64,000 nucleotides of DNA, from NCBI GenBank assembly GCA_051530055.1, contig CM121342.1:14446001-14510000 (forward strand), written 5' to 3'. Positions 11,601 through 22,900 of this stretch are shown in pieces. Source of the DNA: Neoechinorhynchus agilis (taxonomy: Eukaryota; Acanthocephala). Under the pieces are notes generated by a model. It was given only the letters and a program-made list of their open reading frames with translations. It ran no database searches and was not told the DNA's origin. Positions within the stretch are counted from its first letter, which is position 1. Each line of letters starts with the position of its first letter. Both the position numbers and the translations under genes were made by a program.

Positions 11601-11930
11601 CATGCAAGAATACGATATGAAGATGGTACGGAAAGTTCAGTTTCGACCAAGGACCTTGCCAAACTCCCAGCACCCGATAGCACTAACGATAATCTCATCG
11701 AGTGCCCCGACGAAGACAGTCGAAGACCGGGTTCCGGTGATCCAAACATTTGCGAAACGAAGGTCCCACTAGAAAAAACTGTACCACTGATTGCCATACT
11801 GAGATATTCCCGAGTCAACCATCTACGAGTGCCCCGGAACTCCGCAGATCTACACGAATACGACGAAGACCAGAACGATATCGGTGAAAACTCTAAGAGG
11901 GCGAGAATGACGTAATAATTATACGCGACT
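8700..11930 (+). mobile_element. Ty3/gypsy-like LTR retrotransposon fossil, pol nearly complete
   Basis: In order: a zinc-knuckle region at about 8950-9060 (CWFCDFDVHPRSRC and CSKCRKIDHWGKVC); a retropepsin-like domain with the variant active site MIDTDSSSNF at about 9195-9225; reverse transcriptase at about 9650-10290 (FDLKSAYHQI, FTRIPFGVTN and the YLDN catalytic box in place of YLDD); RNase H at about 10490-10800; and integrase at about 10830-11450 (CRTCAFIKP, VSIDFKDPLP, TTPYHPTGNAQVERFNG). A C-terminal tail follows to about 11915. No flanking LTRs were found. It looks broken, with about four or five interruptions, and of intermediate age, since long stretches stay readable. Confidence 0.9.
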
Positions 11931-11934
11931 AATT

Positions 11935-13480
11935 CTTCGTCGCCATAATTCAGCCGCTTACTAATCCGCTCGCACGTACGCATTCACCCTTACCGTTATT
12001 TTTCAAGTTGTATAAAACTGTTTGTGTCCACCACAAAACGTATTTTAGGCTGAAAGTGTTACCGCCTGAAAATCCAAATAATATTCTTTTTCAAGGAGCA
12101 AAAACAGATAATTGCTAACAAAACTCAAGATAATATCAAGGCCGCATAAGTGGTTCTCTAAACGCAAGGGCAGAGCGCGATGAGCGCCAAGTTAGTGCAA
12201 TAGAATGCAGAAGGGAGGTCTTTGAGCATTTCGCATCTAAAGCCAGAGCTAGGAAAGTATGAAATTTTTTATATAAGAAACCAAGTCCATCTACTCGCTG
12301 ACCGATCTTCCAAGTAACATCAGTAGTTTTTATAACGATTTTATAATCTTTATATATTTCCTACTTAAACTTCTCCAAACATGTCTTATGCGATTTTTTC
12401 TATTATCCTTGATGGAAATGTCTTTTTAGTATGTAGTATCTACATCAAACCCAATAAAATTTATTTATCTGAGTCCAAAGCTTGCTAAAAAATTATTTTA
12501 AATTCCGGCATGAATTTCATCTTCGGAGACTAATGATCCATCCTAAAAATGGCTGCGATCAGTTATAAGGGCAACCGATTCCCATGACATTCTCTCATCC
12601 AATTTTCCTACATTTCAGTCGCCCTCCTCCCTGCCCTATTTGGACATATGCCTATGGCGAAGGAGATGCGCTTTAAAACCACTTCCCGTTTCTCAGAGCC
12701 GGTCACGATAATATCATATGGGGCTTAGATGAGAATCTCCTACTTTGTAGGAAATTTAAACTCGGTTTCCTAAACATCCACCTCTTTAACACTGTTTTAA
12801 AAACTCTTTTTCACCGGTAACAGGAGCGTTACGCTAGGAGAGATCAATAATTTTTTAATACCCTCCAGCACCGACTTTTTCACTACGATCAAATAAGTTA
12901 ATCGCTTCTGCGAAATCTCGAGTGTTTCTTTCATTTACGGGAAAAACTTAATATGTGCGAAGAATCAGGGTAACTATTCAGCTCTTAAATTCTGGTCTGC
13001 TTTATACTGGCCATGTAGGGTTCGTTTCCGATTGAATGAGGACAGAGGGAGGATTAGATCACTCCTTCCGATTTCTTCTCAATGGTGGCACCAAAGCTGC
13101 GATTTTATATGAGAGAACTTGTAGAAGATGTATAGGAACCATTTATCTTCCTGTGATACAAGTAGAATATCCAAAAACGGATACTAAGTCGATAAAAGAA
13201 ATCAAACCAGTTGGACATTGTTCCAGAAAACCTTTGGATTTCACCAGCTTAACAGTCGCGGTGTTTTCGTAGGTCGCAAAAGCATTTTAAAAATCAGTCA
13301 GGAGCGATGGTACACCCGGGGCCGAAACTTTTGATTTCGAGATTTACTTTGCGGTCATAAAATTAATACATAGAACGAAATGTGAACTTTTGTATGCAGT
13401 CACGGACATAATCAAACTTTTTATTTTGAGAATCTTGGTGGAACTTTCTTTAGCGGTTGTTTCAAATATTTTTTACATCA
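11935..13480. other. Intergenic with one possible short exon
   Basis: Mostly stop-rich. A clean 34-codon stretch near 12154-12255 reads NARAERDERQV, CRREVFEHFASKA and RARK before a stop. It is strongly charged and helical and could be a terminal exon or chance. Nothing else is recognised. Confidence 0.25.
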
Positions 13481-13507
13481 AATTGAAGCGATGGCATCTA
13501 GTCTACT

Positions 13508-13732
13508 TTGCTCGGTTTTATTCGTTTAGTTACAGGAAAGAAAATTCCGCCATTGGTGGATGCAATAAGCACATTAGGGATTGGATCAGGCGTCTCAAAA
13601 GTGGAGCCAATTGATCCTGATAATTCTATAATAATTGATCACCAAACATATTATGTAGCGTCATTTTTACAGCGGCTTAGTTTAATCGGCATCAATACTG
13701 ATAATGGTAGTATCGGGAAATATAGCACTTAG
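13508..13732 (+). CDS. Possible terminal exon of unrecognised gene
   Basis: An open stretch preceded by TTCGTTTAG and TTACAG, both usable splice acceptors, reads GKKIPPLVDAISTLGIGSG, then VEPIDPDNSIIIDHQ and YYVASFLQRLSLIGINTDNG before the stop. The composition looks like a folded globular protein rather than chance, but no family is recognised and no upstream exon could be joined with confidence. Confidence 0.3.
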   Translation: MLGFIRLVTGKKIPPLVDAISTLGIGSGVSKVEPIDPDNSIIIDHQTYYVASFLQRLSLIGINTDNGSIGKYST

Positions 13733-13889
13733 GGTACAAATGACGAACATCAAATCGCATCGCATTGTTGATTAATTTCTTCCATTCGTCTAATGAGTCG
13801 TTAGGCTTGGGAGAGTTTGTTCGAATCATGACCATGTAATCAAAAAGATGATAGTAGAAAGATAGTGTCCGATCAATACATTGAGAAGG

Positions 13890-14130
13890 TCGTATCGTTT
13901 TACGCCTACTAAGGGCAGCAAACTGATGAACTTACATTCTCAGTTTTTGTTCCTGCCCTTCGGAGTCGAGACTTACGGGGTATTTGGAAAGGCCGCAGCG
14001 GAATTCGTGATTGAACTGGGGCGACGTATCGCGAGTGTGACGAAAGAGCCGCAGTTAATTACTTTCTTGCGATAAAACTTGAGTCTGGCGGTCCAGCGTG
14101 GGAACGCTGCCAGCGTTCGGATGACATGTA
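13890..14130 (+). mobile_element. 3' tail of endonuclease-bearing LINE
   Basis: FLFLPFGVETYGVFGKAAAE followed by ELGRRIAS and LSLAVQRGNAASVRM (the latter after one interruption) is the C-terminal signature of the LINE family at 45010-47860 and 61870-64000. The copy is a short 5'-truncated tail. Confidence 0.7.
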
Positions 14131-14528
14131 ATGGGCCTAATGTTATGTAAAGAACTGCTAGTGGTTTCTAAAACAATTAAAACACATTTTCGTCAAAAAA
14201 TTATTTACATTCAGCAAAAGAGCAATGATGGTTGGTGGGATGGTATCACTGAGCGGGTAGCGTGGTCTATTTCCCGCAAACTATGTCACAAAGATAAAAT
14301 AAAACTCCATTGTCGTTAAGGGCTTTCGTTATGGACACACACTTAACGCATGTTATGTTCAATTTATTGATTTTTTTTATTTCAGAGCTCCCAATCGGTT
14401 TGACAGAATGTGGAATTTCTGCTTTGGTTTTTTAGAAACGATCGAATACAATTGGGATTGTGGGTGCAGATAGACAAGAGCTGCTCATGCAGCAGAAATG
14501 ATAAGTATATTATTAAAACTTGTTACAC

Positions 14529-14861
14529 TCAATCCGTTTCGAACATGTTAAAGGCTGTGTTCTTTTTCTTTTTGCCGTCGTAAAGAGGACTGGCTATAGG
14601 TAAAGATGTATCTTCAGTACTTGATGATTCCTCCTGAGTCTCTTTTTTTTTCTTAAGAAGTGAATAAAGGTCTCTCGCGGTGGTAATACGTTTTTTCTTC
14701 GTTCCGAATTCCAGATCGAATTTCTCCGCAAAGTACCATGCTACTTCGAAGCCAACAATAATAAGAGAGCCAAAGAACAAGACCGGAATGACGACCATTA
14801 AGACAGTGAAAGGTGACTCGCCTGTTTCCTCGACAATGGGATTGAGGGCTGCGGCTTCCAT
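14529..14861 (-). CDS. Small single-pass membrane protein of unknown family
   Basis: The 110-residue product has a short acidic N-terminus (IVEETGE), one strong hydrophobic segment at about residues 18-42 (VLMVVIPVLFFGSLIIVGFE), then a basic cytosolic tail with KKKR and LLKKKKETQ, an acidic-serine stretch and a second KKKK cluster. The orientation rule predicts N-terminus outside or in the lumen and C-terminus in the cytosol. No family is recognised. The ATG at 14861 lies about 100 bp from a perfect RFX X-box (14962-14975), the position typical of ciliary genes regulated by RFX/DAF-19, so a cilium-associated membrane protein is a reasonable inference. A divergent gene starts on the other side of the X-box. 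Confidence 0.65.
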   Translation of the reverse strand: MEAAALNPIVEETGESPFTVLMVVIPVLFFGSLIIVGFEVAWYFAEKFDLEFGTKKKRITTARDLYSLLKKKKETQEESSSTEDTSLPIASPLYDGKKKKNTAFNMFETD

Positions 14862-14961
14862 TGCGAAATGTGTGACTCGAAATAACTGAGAACAACGAAT
14901 ATTCGCGTATATAAAATATAGGCTGTTTCTATGGATATAAACTTATAATAATCTCGACCAG

Positions 14962-14975
14962 GTTACCATGGCAAC
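14962..14975. promoter_or_regulatory. RFX X-box
   Basis: GTTACCATGGCAAC fits the symmetric X-box consensus RYYNYY-N(0-3)-RRNRAC perfectly. It lies between two divergent genes, 101 bp upstream of the start at 14861 (-) and about 26 bp upstream of a possible start at 15001 (+). It is preserved in the inverted duplicate as GTTGCCATGGTAAC. Confidence 0.6.
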
Positions 14976-15000
14976 CTGGTTTATTATAACTCACATAAAG

Positions 15001-15718
15001 ATGTTTGGTGCGTTTTTGTTGATAAAATATGTCTTTGTGCGTAGTTTTTTTTCAATTTATTAAGGCTAATGATTTTTTCATTTAAAGTACTGAAGTGAGT
15101 TCACCCGTCTTCAAAAGAACGCTTGTGGACTTTTATCTGCGCGTGAAAGCAAAGAATCCCAATTTGGCTGCTTGTATCTACAGCGAAAACGAAAAATATG
15201 GTAAGAAGAATAAAATTAAGATTTTTGCCGAATTTTGCGTTTAAGGATCAGGTGATTGGATAAGGAACGTTATCGGGGGCGGATTAAATGAATTGGAAAA
15301 GATTCGGAAGTCGTCTTTGGAACAAAAAGAATTAAAACCAAGAAAATGTAGGCTGAATAATCATAGAGGCGCGATTTTTATCGACAAAAAGGATCAAGTG
15401 ATTAAGAACGATCAAGAAAAAGACTCGTACTGCTCGAAACTGAATTCCTGGTGTTCATGTTTTGGCTTGGTCTTAATAGAAAGATTTTGCCGCAACTGTT
15501 CGTCTTTGTGTTCGCGTCTCAGGTATATAATGAAAAAATGGAAAAAGCAATGGTCACTAATAAAGTGGAACAGAGACTTCTCAAAAAACAACCAATGGGA
15601 TGCCTTTAAGGATAAAATGGGTGGTTTAATGGACGATGATGATGATGATGATGATGATGATCGACTAATCGTTGTGCGGCATGCAATCATTTTAGGTAGT
15701 CGGACAATAGAATGTTAA
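15001..15718 (+). CDS. Unknown basic protein, duplicated gene copy A
   Basis: The main exon (about 15245-15718) reads ELEKIRKSSLEQKELKPR, a cysteine-rich block (CSKLNSWCSCFGLVL, FCRNCSSLC), a basic-tryptophan block (MKKWKKQWSLIKWNRDF) and a run of about ten Asp encoded by a GAT repeat. A 45-bp intron (about 15200-15244, GTAAGA to TTTAAG) joins it in phase to FKRTLVDFYLRVKAKNPN upstream. A first mini-exon beginning MFGA at 15001, spliced by a GC|GTTTTT donor, is possible but unproved. No family is recognised. The coding frame is kept open in both inverted copies, which supports a real gene. The Asp run differs in length between copies (about 10 versus 7). Confidence 0.55.
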
Positions 15719-16305
15719 AACTTATAACGTGCACTCTGTCGTTAATAAAGAAATTTCCTTTCTAAAATCCAAAACATCACAGAAAACGCGAGAGTAAAAT
15801 ATTTGTTGTTCTCTAAAGCGAAAGTTCATAAATATTCATTAGAAATAAATATCTAAGAAATGAATTTCTCAGTTTGGTGTTTCAAATCCTAAGTTTTAGG
15901 CGGTCCTAAGAACCTTTTATCGTTCTAGGCTTCATCATTTTCGCATAAAAAAACATTGGGACTATTTCGTCGATTTTATACACCTCACTCAATCCATAAA
16001 ACTCTCTCAAAATAGACCATACTTTTTACGTGTTGTATTTTGATTGTTACTACTCTAAATTCAATGCGACATAAATTGTCGTATTGGGGATTAAATTCGT
16101 TTGGTTAGATATGTTATTTCTTATGTCGCTTGTCAATATTATTGATATAACTGATACAATCGAGCATTGGCAAATTAGTTGGAATAAAAAAATAAAATTG
16201 CGTAAAATCGATTTTTTCGCTGAAGCATTAAAGATGCTTAAATGTTCATTTAGACGAGGTCGTTAAAAAAGCATCACATTGATTCACACCGAGGTCTTAA
16301 CAAAT

Positions 16306-16488
16306 GTTTCAGTTTCAATTAGCGATGTTTGATTAAGAAAATAGATTTATCTTAAAAAATTTCGACCTTTTCTTTGGTCTTCTTCAGTCAGTTTTGTAAG
16401 CTTTGACTGAAGAAGGTCAACGAAAAGGCCGAAAATGTTCAAGATAAATCTATTTTCTTAATCAAACATCGCTAATTGAAACTGAAAC
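16306..16488. repeat. Foldback element with two hammerhead-like cores and a 15-bp target duplication
   Basis: Arms 16306-16393 and 16404-16488 are near-perfect inverted complements around a 10-bp loop. The minus-strand arm has CTGAAGA, stem GACC/GGTC, GAAA (16358-16390). The plus-strand arm has CTGAAGA, stem GGTC/GGCC, GAAA (16404-16440). The core CTGANGA box is intact in both. GTCTTAACAAATGTT occurs at 16294-16308 and again at 16513-16527, a likely 15-bp target site duplication. Confidence 0.8.
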
Positions 16489-16627
16489 TATAATGAATAA
16501 TTTCTTTACAAAGTCTTAACAAATGTTGAGTATTTTTATATATATTTAAAAATGCCACCATCGTCACTGAGTAACTGCACACTGACCTTTAATCTCCATT
16601 CGTCTGTATACAATTAGCTATTTGGTC

Positions 16628-17751
16628 TTATCGTTTGAATTGTGTTTCATCTCCTCGTTTCGGCCGCTTCGTTCCTTTAATCCTCTGATCGAATTCGTCA
16701 TCTTGAGCGCGAGTCAATGAGTTTAAATATAAAAGTAAATGTGTATACCATCTAGGTCACGTAATCGCTTCCTTAACAATTCCTCCTGGCAACACTCATT
16801 GACCGTTTTTGCAATAATGGAATTTGTAGATATCATAAACAAATCCGTTACTAGTTTACACACAATCTTTAAAATTTTAAAAGCTCACGCTTTTATCGAC
16901 CGTACTTTAAAGACTAAAATCAAACCTGTTTAACGAAGGGAGATGATATTGGAATACGGTCGCATTCCTCTTCACTTGACGATGATTTCTAATAAAATAT
17001 GAGTGAGAAAATGCGTTAACCATTATCTGACAGAGAAAGAGACTGTCCGAAGATTTTTCGTCAATTCATTTTACCTCCGCTAATAATAATGTGCTTTCAC
17101 GATCGTCAATCTTACTGTTTAAACTCGTTTCTGGATCTCTTTTTGAACTAGCCTGTTTCCAAAATTTTATCAATACGTGCGAAGTAGACGCTATCACGCA
17201 TTTCCCCAAAGTTAATTCCAAAATTGAAAATGCGACCTCTCTCGCTTAATGTAGCGTTAAATTATTCCGCTTTAAGGACAAAGCATTTTCAATCTTCTTC
17301 AGAAGTAACGAATTTCAATGCTGGGAAACCCAACCTCATCTCTGATTTCTGCCTTTTCACTCATGGTGTCAAGTCCTTCTCTAATCCAAGCAGGGAGCCG
17401 TCGCTTGGTTGAGACTTTCTGAGGTAATTCCGATGGGGCTATGATTTTCTCCATAAGTCCCGGAATGGATGGCCGAAGTGGAGAATTCTGTGGGACGCAT
17501 TGCTGTACGCGGTTCAATGGAGGTTGTACCAAGGGATAGGGGATTTCGTATCGAGGAAATCTATGCGACGGACAAAGAGGCGGCGGTCTACGATAATTGT
17601 AATAGGGATATGCGAATAACCCAGCCGGCTGAACCAGTGGTCGACTTAGAGGTCGCTGTTGTTGTTGAGCCCATCTTTTAGCTAAATCAGCCCAGTCCTG
17701 ATTCGATCCTAACGGATTTCCGTTGACAGTCATTTGATTCTGAAATCCCAT
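16628..17751 (-). CDS. PNISR: PNISR-like splicing-associated protein
   Basis: Exon 1 (17751 to about 17335) carries the two PNISR hallmarks: an N-terminal DWADLAKRWAQQQQ block (human IDWAALAQAWIAQR) and KRRLPAWIREGLDTM after a proline- and tyrosine-rich stretch. Phase-compatible small exons continue: ASSKRDPETSLNSK (about 17153-17070), KSSSSEEECDRIPIS (about 16993-16933), and VTDLFMISTNSIIAKTVNE (about 16873-16746), which aligns with the vertebrate LLDVTDEEIYYVAKDA block. A last exon, DDEFDQRIKGTKRPKRGD, ends at the stop at 16628. The last introns are about 46-76 bp. The product (about 280 residues) lacks the long RS-rich tail of vertebrate PNISR, so it is a trimmed version or continues in exons not seen. 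The family acts in nuclear speckles with pinin and SR proteins. Confidence 0.7.
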
Positions 17752-17819
17752 GATTTAATCGAAGTAAAATTTGAATTTCAAAAACCGCGCCGAAAATTAT
17801 GAAACTATTTCAAGGAAAA

Positions 17820-18840
17820 TAAAAACTATATTCAACACGAGGCTCTGTTTATTCCAAAACTGCTGTATAAACTGCGCACAGCACCTTTTTTTTATAGATA
17901 AGAATAAGTTGGCAAAATCAGGCAAGACGGTGAAAGCCTCTCTCGGGAAAATTTTGAATACTCAGCTGTCAGGCGAGACCTGGCGTAAAACGTTCTTGCC
18001 TGTGTCGTCCGCCGGTTTGGGTATCCGAAAAGCAGCCGATATTTCTCTGTCAGCTTATTTCGGATCGTATGAAGCAAGCCGCAAAGTAGTTAAATCCGTT
18101 CTTGGCGAGAATTACACTTTGGATGAAGATTTCGTGGAGGCGCTTAATCTTTGGTGTGAAGATTCAGGCAGCGAGCAAATACTCGTCAATGGTTGCAAAA
18201 AATCAGTTTGGGACTAACCCCTGGTAGCGAGAATTCACAACTCTTTAATTTCAGATTCTCGTGACCTGGTGAACGGCGGCAGTCTCTACAAGAGAATCGG
18301 GTACTTGGCTCAACGCTATCCCAATCGTTTCTCTGGGTACCTTCCGACGACCTGAGACTTGGGGAACCGATGTATAAACCCCATCGCTGACGTTGCGCAG
18401 CGATCGTGGAACAATCGGGATGCCATGGTCACGTCTACCGGCAATCAGGCGGAAGGTACTCACGACGCGCCGAAGTGAACGCAATTCTCTTAGTCGTGCC
18501 CTGAACACTGCGAATGCGCCCAACATCCTAGAGCCGAGCTCCTGTGGCGAGAAGGAAAATGCCTTCTCTGGCACGCGCCACCAACCGCCGCTGAGGAACG
18601 CAAAAGGACAAAATACAAGGACCTGAGTCGAAATCATTATTTCATTCCCTTTGATGTCGAGTCGCTCAGGTCGTTTGGTACCACGGCGCAGGACCTGGTC
18701 AAGCAATTGTCTAAGAGATTGAGACGAATCACTGGCGATCAGAGGGCAGGAGCATTCCTTCTACAAAACATTAGTCTGGCTGTGCAACGAGGGAACGCTG
18801 CATTCGACCATTACACCAGGACGGCAGAATAAAACACTTA
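17820..18840 (+). mobile_element. RLE-type LINE, 5'-truncated decayed copy
   Basis: The copy reads LPVSSAGLGIRKAADISLSA, ALNLWCEDSGSEQ and, in broken frames, the zinc-finger region, RRAEVNAIL and the tail ending in LSLAVQRGNAA. It is a close sister of 45600-47850, with small internal deletions. It ends at about 18835, just before a hammerhead-like structure. Confidence 0.85.
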
Positions 18841-18842
18841 AA

Positions 18843-18880
18843 AGACCTCAAGAAGTCCGACGAGAGACGGACGAAATATT
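18843..18880 (+). ncRNA. Hammerhead-like structure, degenerate core
   Basis: CTCAAGA (one change from CTGAAGA), stem GTCCG/CGGAC around an 8-base loop, then GAAATATTTTTG. Stem II is perfect. The G5 substitution should abolish activity. It directly follows a LINE tail. Confidence 0.45.
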
Positions 18881-18889
18881 TTTGAATTA

Positions 18890-19954
18890 ATAAATCTCTA
18901 TTCTTTATAATCAATCACCAAAGAACATATAAAAATGAACAACTTTTTGGCAAAAACAATATTTGAGTTGCCATGATCATAATCAGTCCTCCCGAAAAAA
19001 CATATTTTGAATCAAGATATTTCGAAAAAGAAAGTAATAAAGCTGTTCTTCGCGGTGAGAGTTCGTTGGCAAAAATCGACTTTATTGCAATAAGTTTCAT
19101 CCAATATTGATTATGATCATAACAATTCTAACTGTCTCTCAAAAACAAAATTTTGTTACACAAATATCGAAACAGACAAAAGCGAGCAAAAACGGAAAAC
19201 CAATCCAGTTACGCAAATCACCTGAGTGACGAGATTCTCGTAAACAATGACGTTTTAACTGATAAAATGCAGATGTTCTTAGCTAAAAATCAACATATCT
19301 TCGAAAAATATTGGCAAAACGTTCAAAAATATCGAAGAGTAAATGACGCGCATAGCAACCAATGTAGCCTAACAGCTCTTCCAGATTCTACACGTCACAA
19401 CGAAGACTTCATTTTTTTGTAAATCGACACGACAGTGAGGTTTCTAACGGTCTCCATAACGCGGAAAACCAAATCTTTGAGTTTTTTCCATACTATCAAA
19501 TAAGTGAGCTGAGTTCAGTGTATTGAGTTGTTTGTTCATTAGAGAATAAAAAACAAACTCGATTTCTCAATAATGGAACGAAAGCCTACGTAATCCATCG
19601 ATTTAATTGAATGCTGAGCTCCGACATTACGCTCAAAACTTCGAAAGATATCAAATAATGACCCCCTTTTTTGATTGTCCGCTTCTTGGCTAATTCGTGC
19701 AATGTTGCGATCAATAGAGACGAGGGCGGTGAAGGGAGCTAGAGGATATCTTTTCTGCTATAGTTGGGCCAGAAATCGATTTTACCTCCTTCGTCTTTTA
19801 CCACTTATTCACACGGTGAAAACAAATTATGTATACAGCTTCCATACAGAGTTCGCGAGATTAAAGGAAACGCAGACGGTTAAAAAAATGAAGTGTTTAA
19901 ATGAACTGCCGTGCGAGGGAGTCCTTATTCAAATGGAACGTTTTTACTACCAAT
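18890..19954. other. Intergenic, no gene recognised
   Basis: AT-rich. TGATCATAATCAG near 18970 and its near-complement around 19112 form a weak long-range palindrome. An open frame at 19153-19422 is rich in Q, N and K and has no recognisable homology. Confidence 0.35.
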
Positions 19955-22900
19955 TGATCGTTGATTTTCTGGTACAATTGGATTTTAAAGCCTTTTATAA
20001 TCAATTCCGTCATATCAATTATTGGGTTTTACTTTAACTAACAATCGGTTTTATAGGATCACTTATAAAACGCCGCAAAATTTTAAAACCCCAGACCTAT
20101 TCATCGTTGATTTTACTCCAATTGGATTTTTAAGGCTTTGTAATCGATTCCGCCGTATCAATTTTTCCATTTTACTTTGACTAACAATTCATTGTATAAG
20201 GTAATTTTTAAAAATGCAGCAATATTTGGAAACCCCAGACCTATTCATCGTTGATTTTAGTCCAATTGGATTTTGAAGGCTTTGTAATCGATTCCGCAAT
20301 ATCAATTTTTGCATTCTACTTTGACTAACAATTCATTGTATAGGATTACTTTTAAAAACGCAGCAATATTTGGAAACCCCGGACCTATTCATCGTTGATT
20401 TTAGTCCAATTGGATTTTCAAGGCTTTGTAATCGATTCCGCCATATCAATTTTTCCATTTTATTTTGACTAACAATTCATTGTATAAGATAACTTTTCAA
20501 AATGCAGCAATATTTGGAAACCCCAGACCTATTCATCGTTGATTTTAGTCCAATTGCATTTTGAAGGCTTTGTAATCGATTCCGCCGTATCAATTTTTGC
20601 ATTTTACTTTCACTAACAATTCATCGTATAAGATAACTTTTAAAAATGCAGCAATATTTGGAAACCCCACAACTATTCATCGTTCATTTTTTAGTCCAAT
20701 TTGATTTTGAAGGCTTTGTAATCGATTCCGCCGTATCAATTTTTGCATTTTAGTTTGACTAACAATTCATTGTATAAGATAACTTTTAAAACGCAGCAAT
20801 AATTGGAAACCCCAGAATTATTCATCGTTGATTTTAGTCCAATTGGATTCTGAAGGCTTTGTAATCGATTCCGCTATATCAATTCTTGCATTTAACTTTG
20901 ACTAACAATTCATATTATAGGGTTATTTTTAAAAACGCAGCAAAATTTTTTAAACCCCAGATTTATTCATCGTTGATTTTAGTCAAATTGGATTTTTAAG
21001 CCTTTGTAATCGATTCCGCCATATCAATTTTTCCATTTTATTTTGACGAACAATTCATTGTATAAGATAACTTTTCAAAATGCAGCAATAATTGGAAACC
21101 CCACACCTATTCATCGTTGATTTTAGTCCAATTGGATTTTTAAGGCTTTTTAATCGATTCCGCTATATCGATTTTTCCATTTTACATTGACTAACAATTC
21201 ATTGTAAAGGATTACTTTTAAAAAGTCAGCAATATCTGCAAACCCCAGACCTATTCATCGTTGATTTTAGTAATATTGGATTTTGAAGGCTTTGTAATCG
21301 ATTCCGCCGTATCAATTTTTGCATTTTATTTTGACTAACAATTCATTGTATAAGATAACTTTTAAAAATGCAGCAATATTTGGAAACCCCACAACTGTTC
21401 ATCGTTGATTTTTTGGTACAATTTGACTTTGAAGGCTTTGTAATCGATTCCGCAATATCAATTTTTGCATTCTACTTTGACTAACAATTCATTGTATAGG
21501 ATTACTTTTAAAAACGCAGCAATATTTGGAAACCCCGGACCTATTCATCGTTGATTTTAGTCCAATTGGATTTTCAAGGCTTTGTAATCGATTCCGCCAT
21601 ATCAATTTTTCCATTTTATTTTGACTAACAATTCATTGTATAAGATAACTTTTCAAAATGCAGCAATATTTGGAAACCAGACATCATCGTTGATTTTAGT
21701 CCAATTGGATTTTGAAGGCTTTGTAATCGATTCCGCCGTATCAATTTTTGCATTTTACTTTCACTAACAATTCATCGTATAAGATAACTTTTAAAAATGC
21801 AGCAATATTTGGAAACCCCACAACTATTCATCGTTCATTTTTTAGTCCAATTTGATTTTGAAGGCTTTGTAATCGATTCCGCCGTATCAATTTTTGCATT
21901 TTAGTTTGACTAACAATTCATTGTATAAGATAACTTTTAAAACGCAGCAATATTTGGAAACCCCAGAATTATTCATCGTTGATTTTAGTCCAATTGGATT
22001 CTGAAGGCTTTGTAATCGATTCCGCTATATCAATTTTTGCATTTAACTTTGACTAACAATTCATATTATAGGGTTATTTTTAGAAACGCAGCAAAAATTT
22101 TTAAACCCCAGATTTATTCATCGTTGATTTTAGTCAAATTGGATTTTTAAGCCTTTGTAATCGATTCCGCCATATCAATTTTTCCATTTTATTTTGACGA
22201 ACAATTCATTGTATAAGATAACTTTTCAAAATGCAGCAATATTTGGAAACCCCACAACTGTTTATCGTTGATTTTTTTGTACAATTTGACTTTGAAGGCT
22301 TTGTAATCGATTCCGCCGTGTCAATTTTTGCAATATTTGGAAACCCCAGACCAATTCATCGTTGATTTAAGTCCAATTGGATTTTTAAGGCTTTTTAATC
22401 GATTCCGCCATATCAATTTTTGCATTTTACTTTGACTAACAATTCATTGTATAGGATTACTTTTAAAAACGCAGCAATATTTGGAAACCCCGGACCTATT
22501 CATCGTTGATTTTAGTCCAATTGGATTTTCAAGGCTTTGTAATCGATTCCGCCATATCAATTTTTCCATTTTATTTTGACTAACAATTCATTGTATAAGA
22601 TAACTTTTCAAAATGCAGCAATATTTGGAAACCCCAGACCTATTCATCGTTGATTTTAGTCCAATTGGATTTTGAAGGCTTTGTAATCGATTCCGCCGTA
22701 TCAATTTTTGCATTTTACTTTCACTAACAATTCATCGTATAAGATAACTTTTAAAAATGCAGCAATATTTGGAAACCCCACAACTATTCATCGTTGATTT
22801 TTTAGTCCAATTTGATTTTGAAGGCTTTGTAATCGATTCCGCCGTATCAATTTTTGCATTTTATTTTGACTAACAATTCATTGTATAAGATAACTTTTAA

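Larger units (their letters stand above)
14945..15992 (+). repeat. 1-kb inverted duplication, left copy
   Basis: About 14945-15992 reappears inverted at about 30627-31650 with only scattered substitutions and a shorter GAT run. The duplicate includes the X-box, promoter, intron and coding exon of one gene plus about 270 bp of 3' flank. Because introns are kept, it arose by DNA duplication, not by retroposition. Confidence 0.92.

Noticed and set aside
8700-11930. Domesticated gypsy protease or integrase
   Set aside because: All parts of one element are present in normal order and are decayed to a similar degree, so it is a simple fossil.
19675-20037. 120-codon open frame before the satellite
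   Set aside because: Its second half is the first diverged satellite monomer, so the frame is fortuitous.
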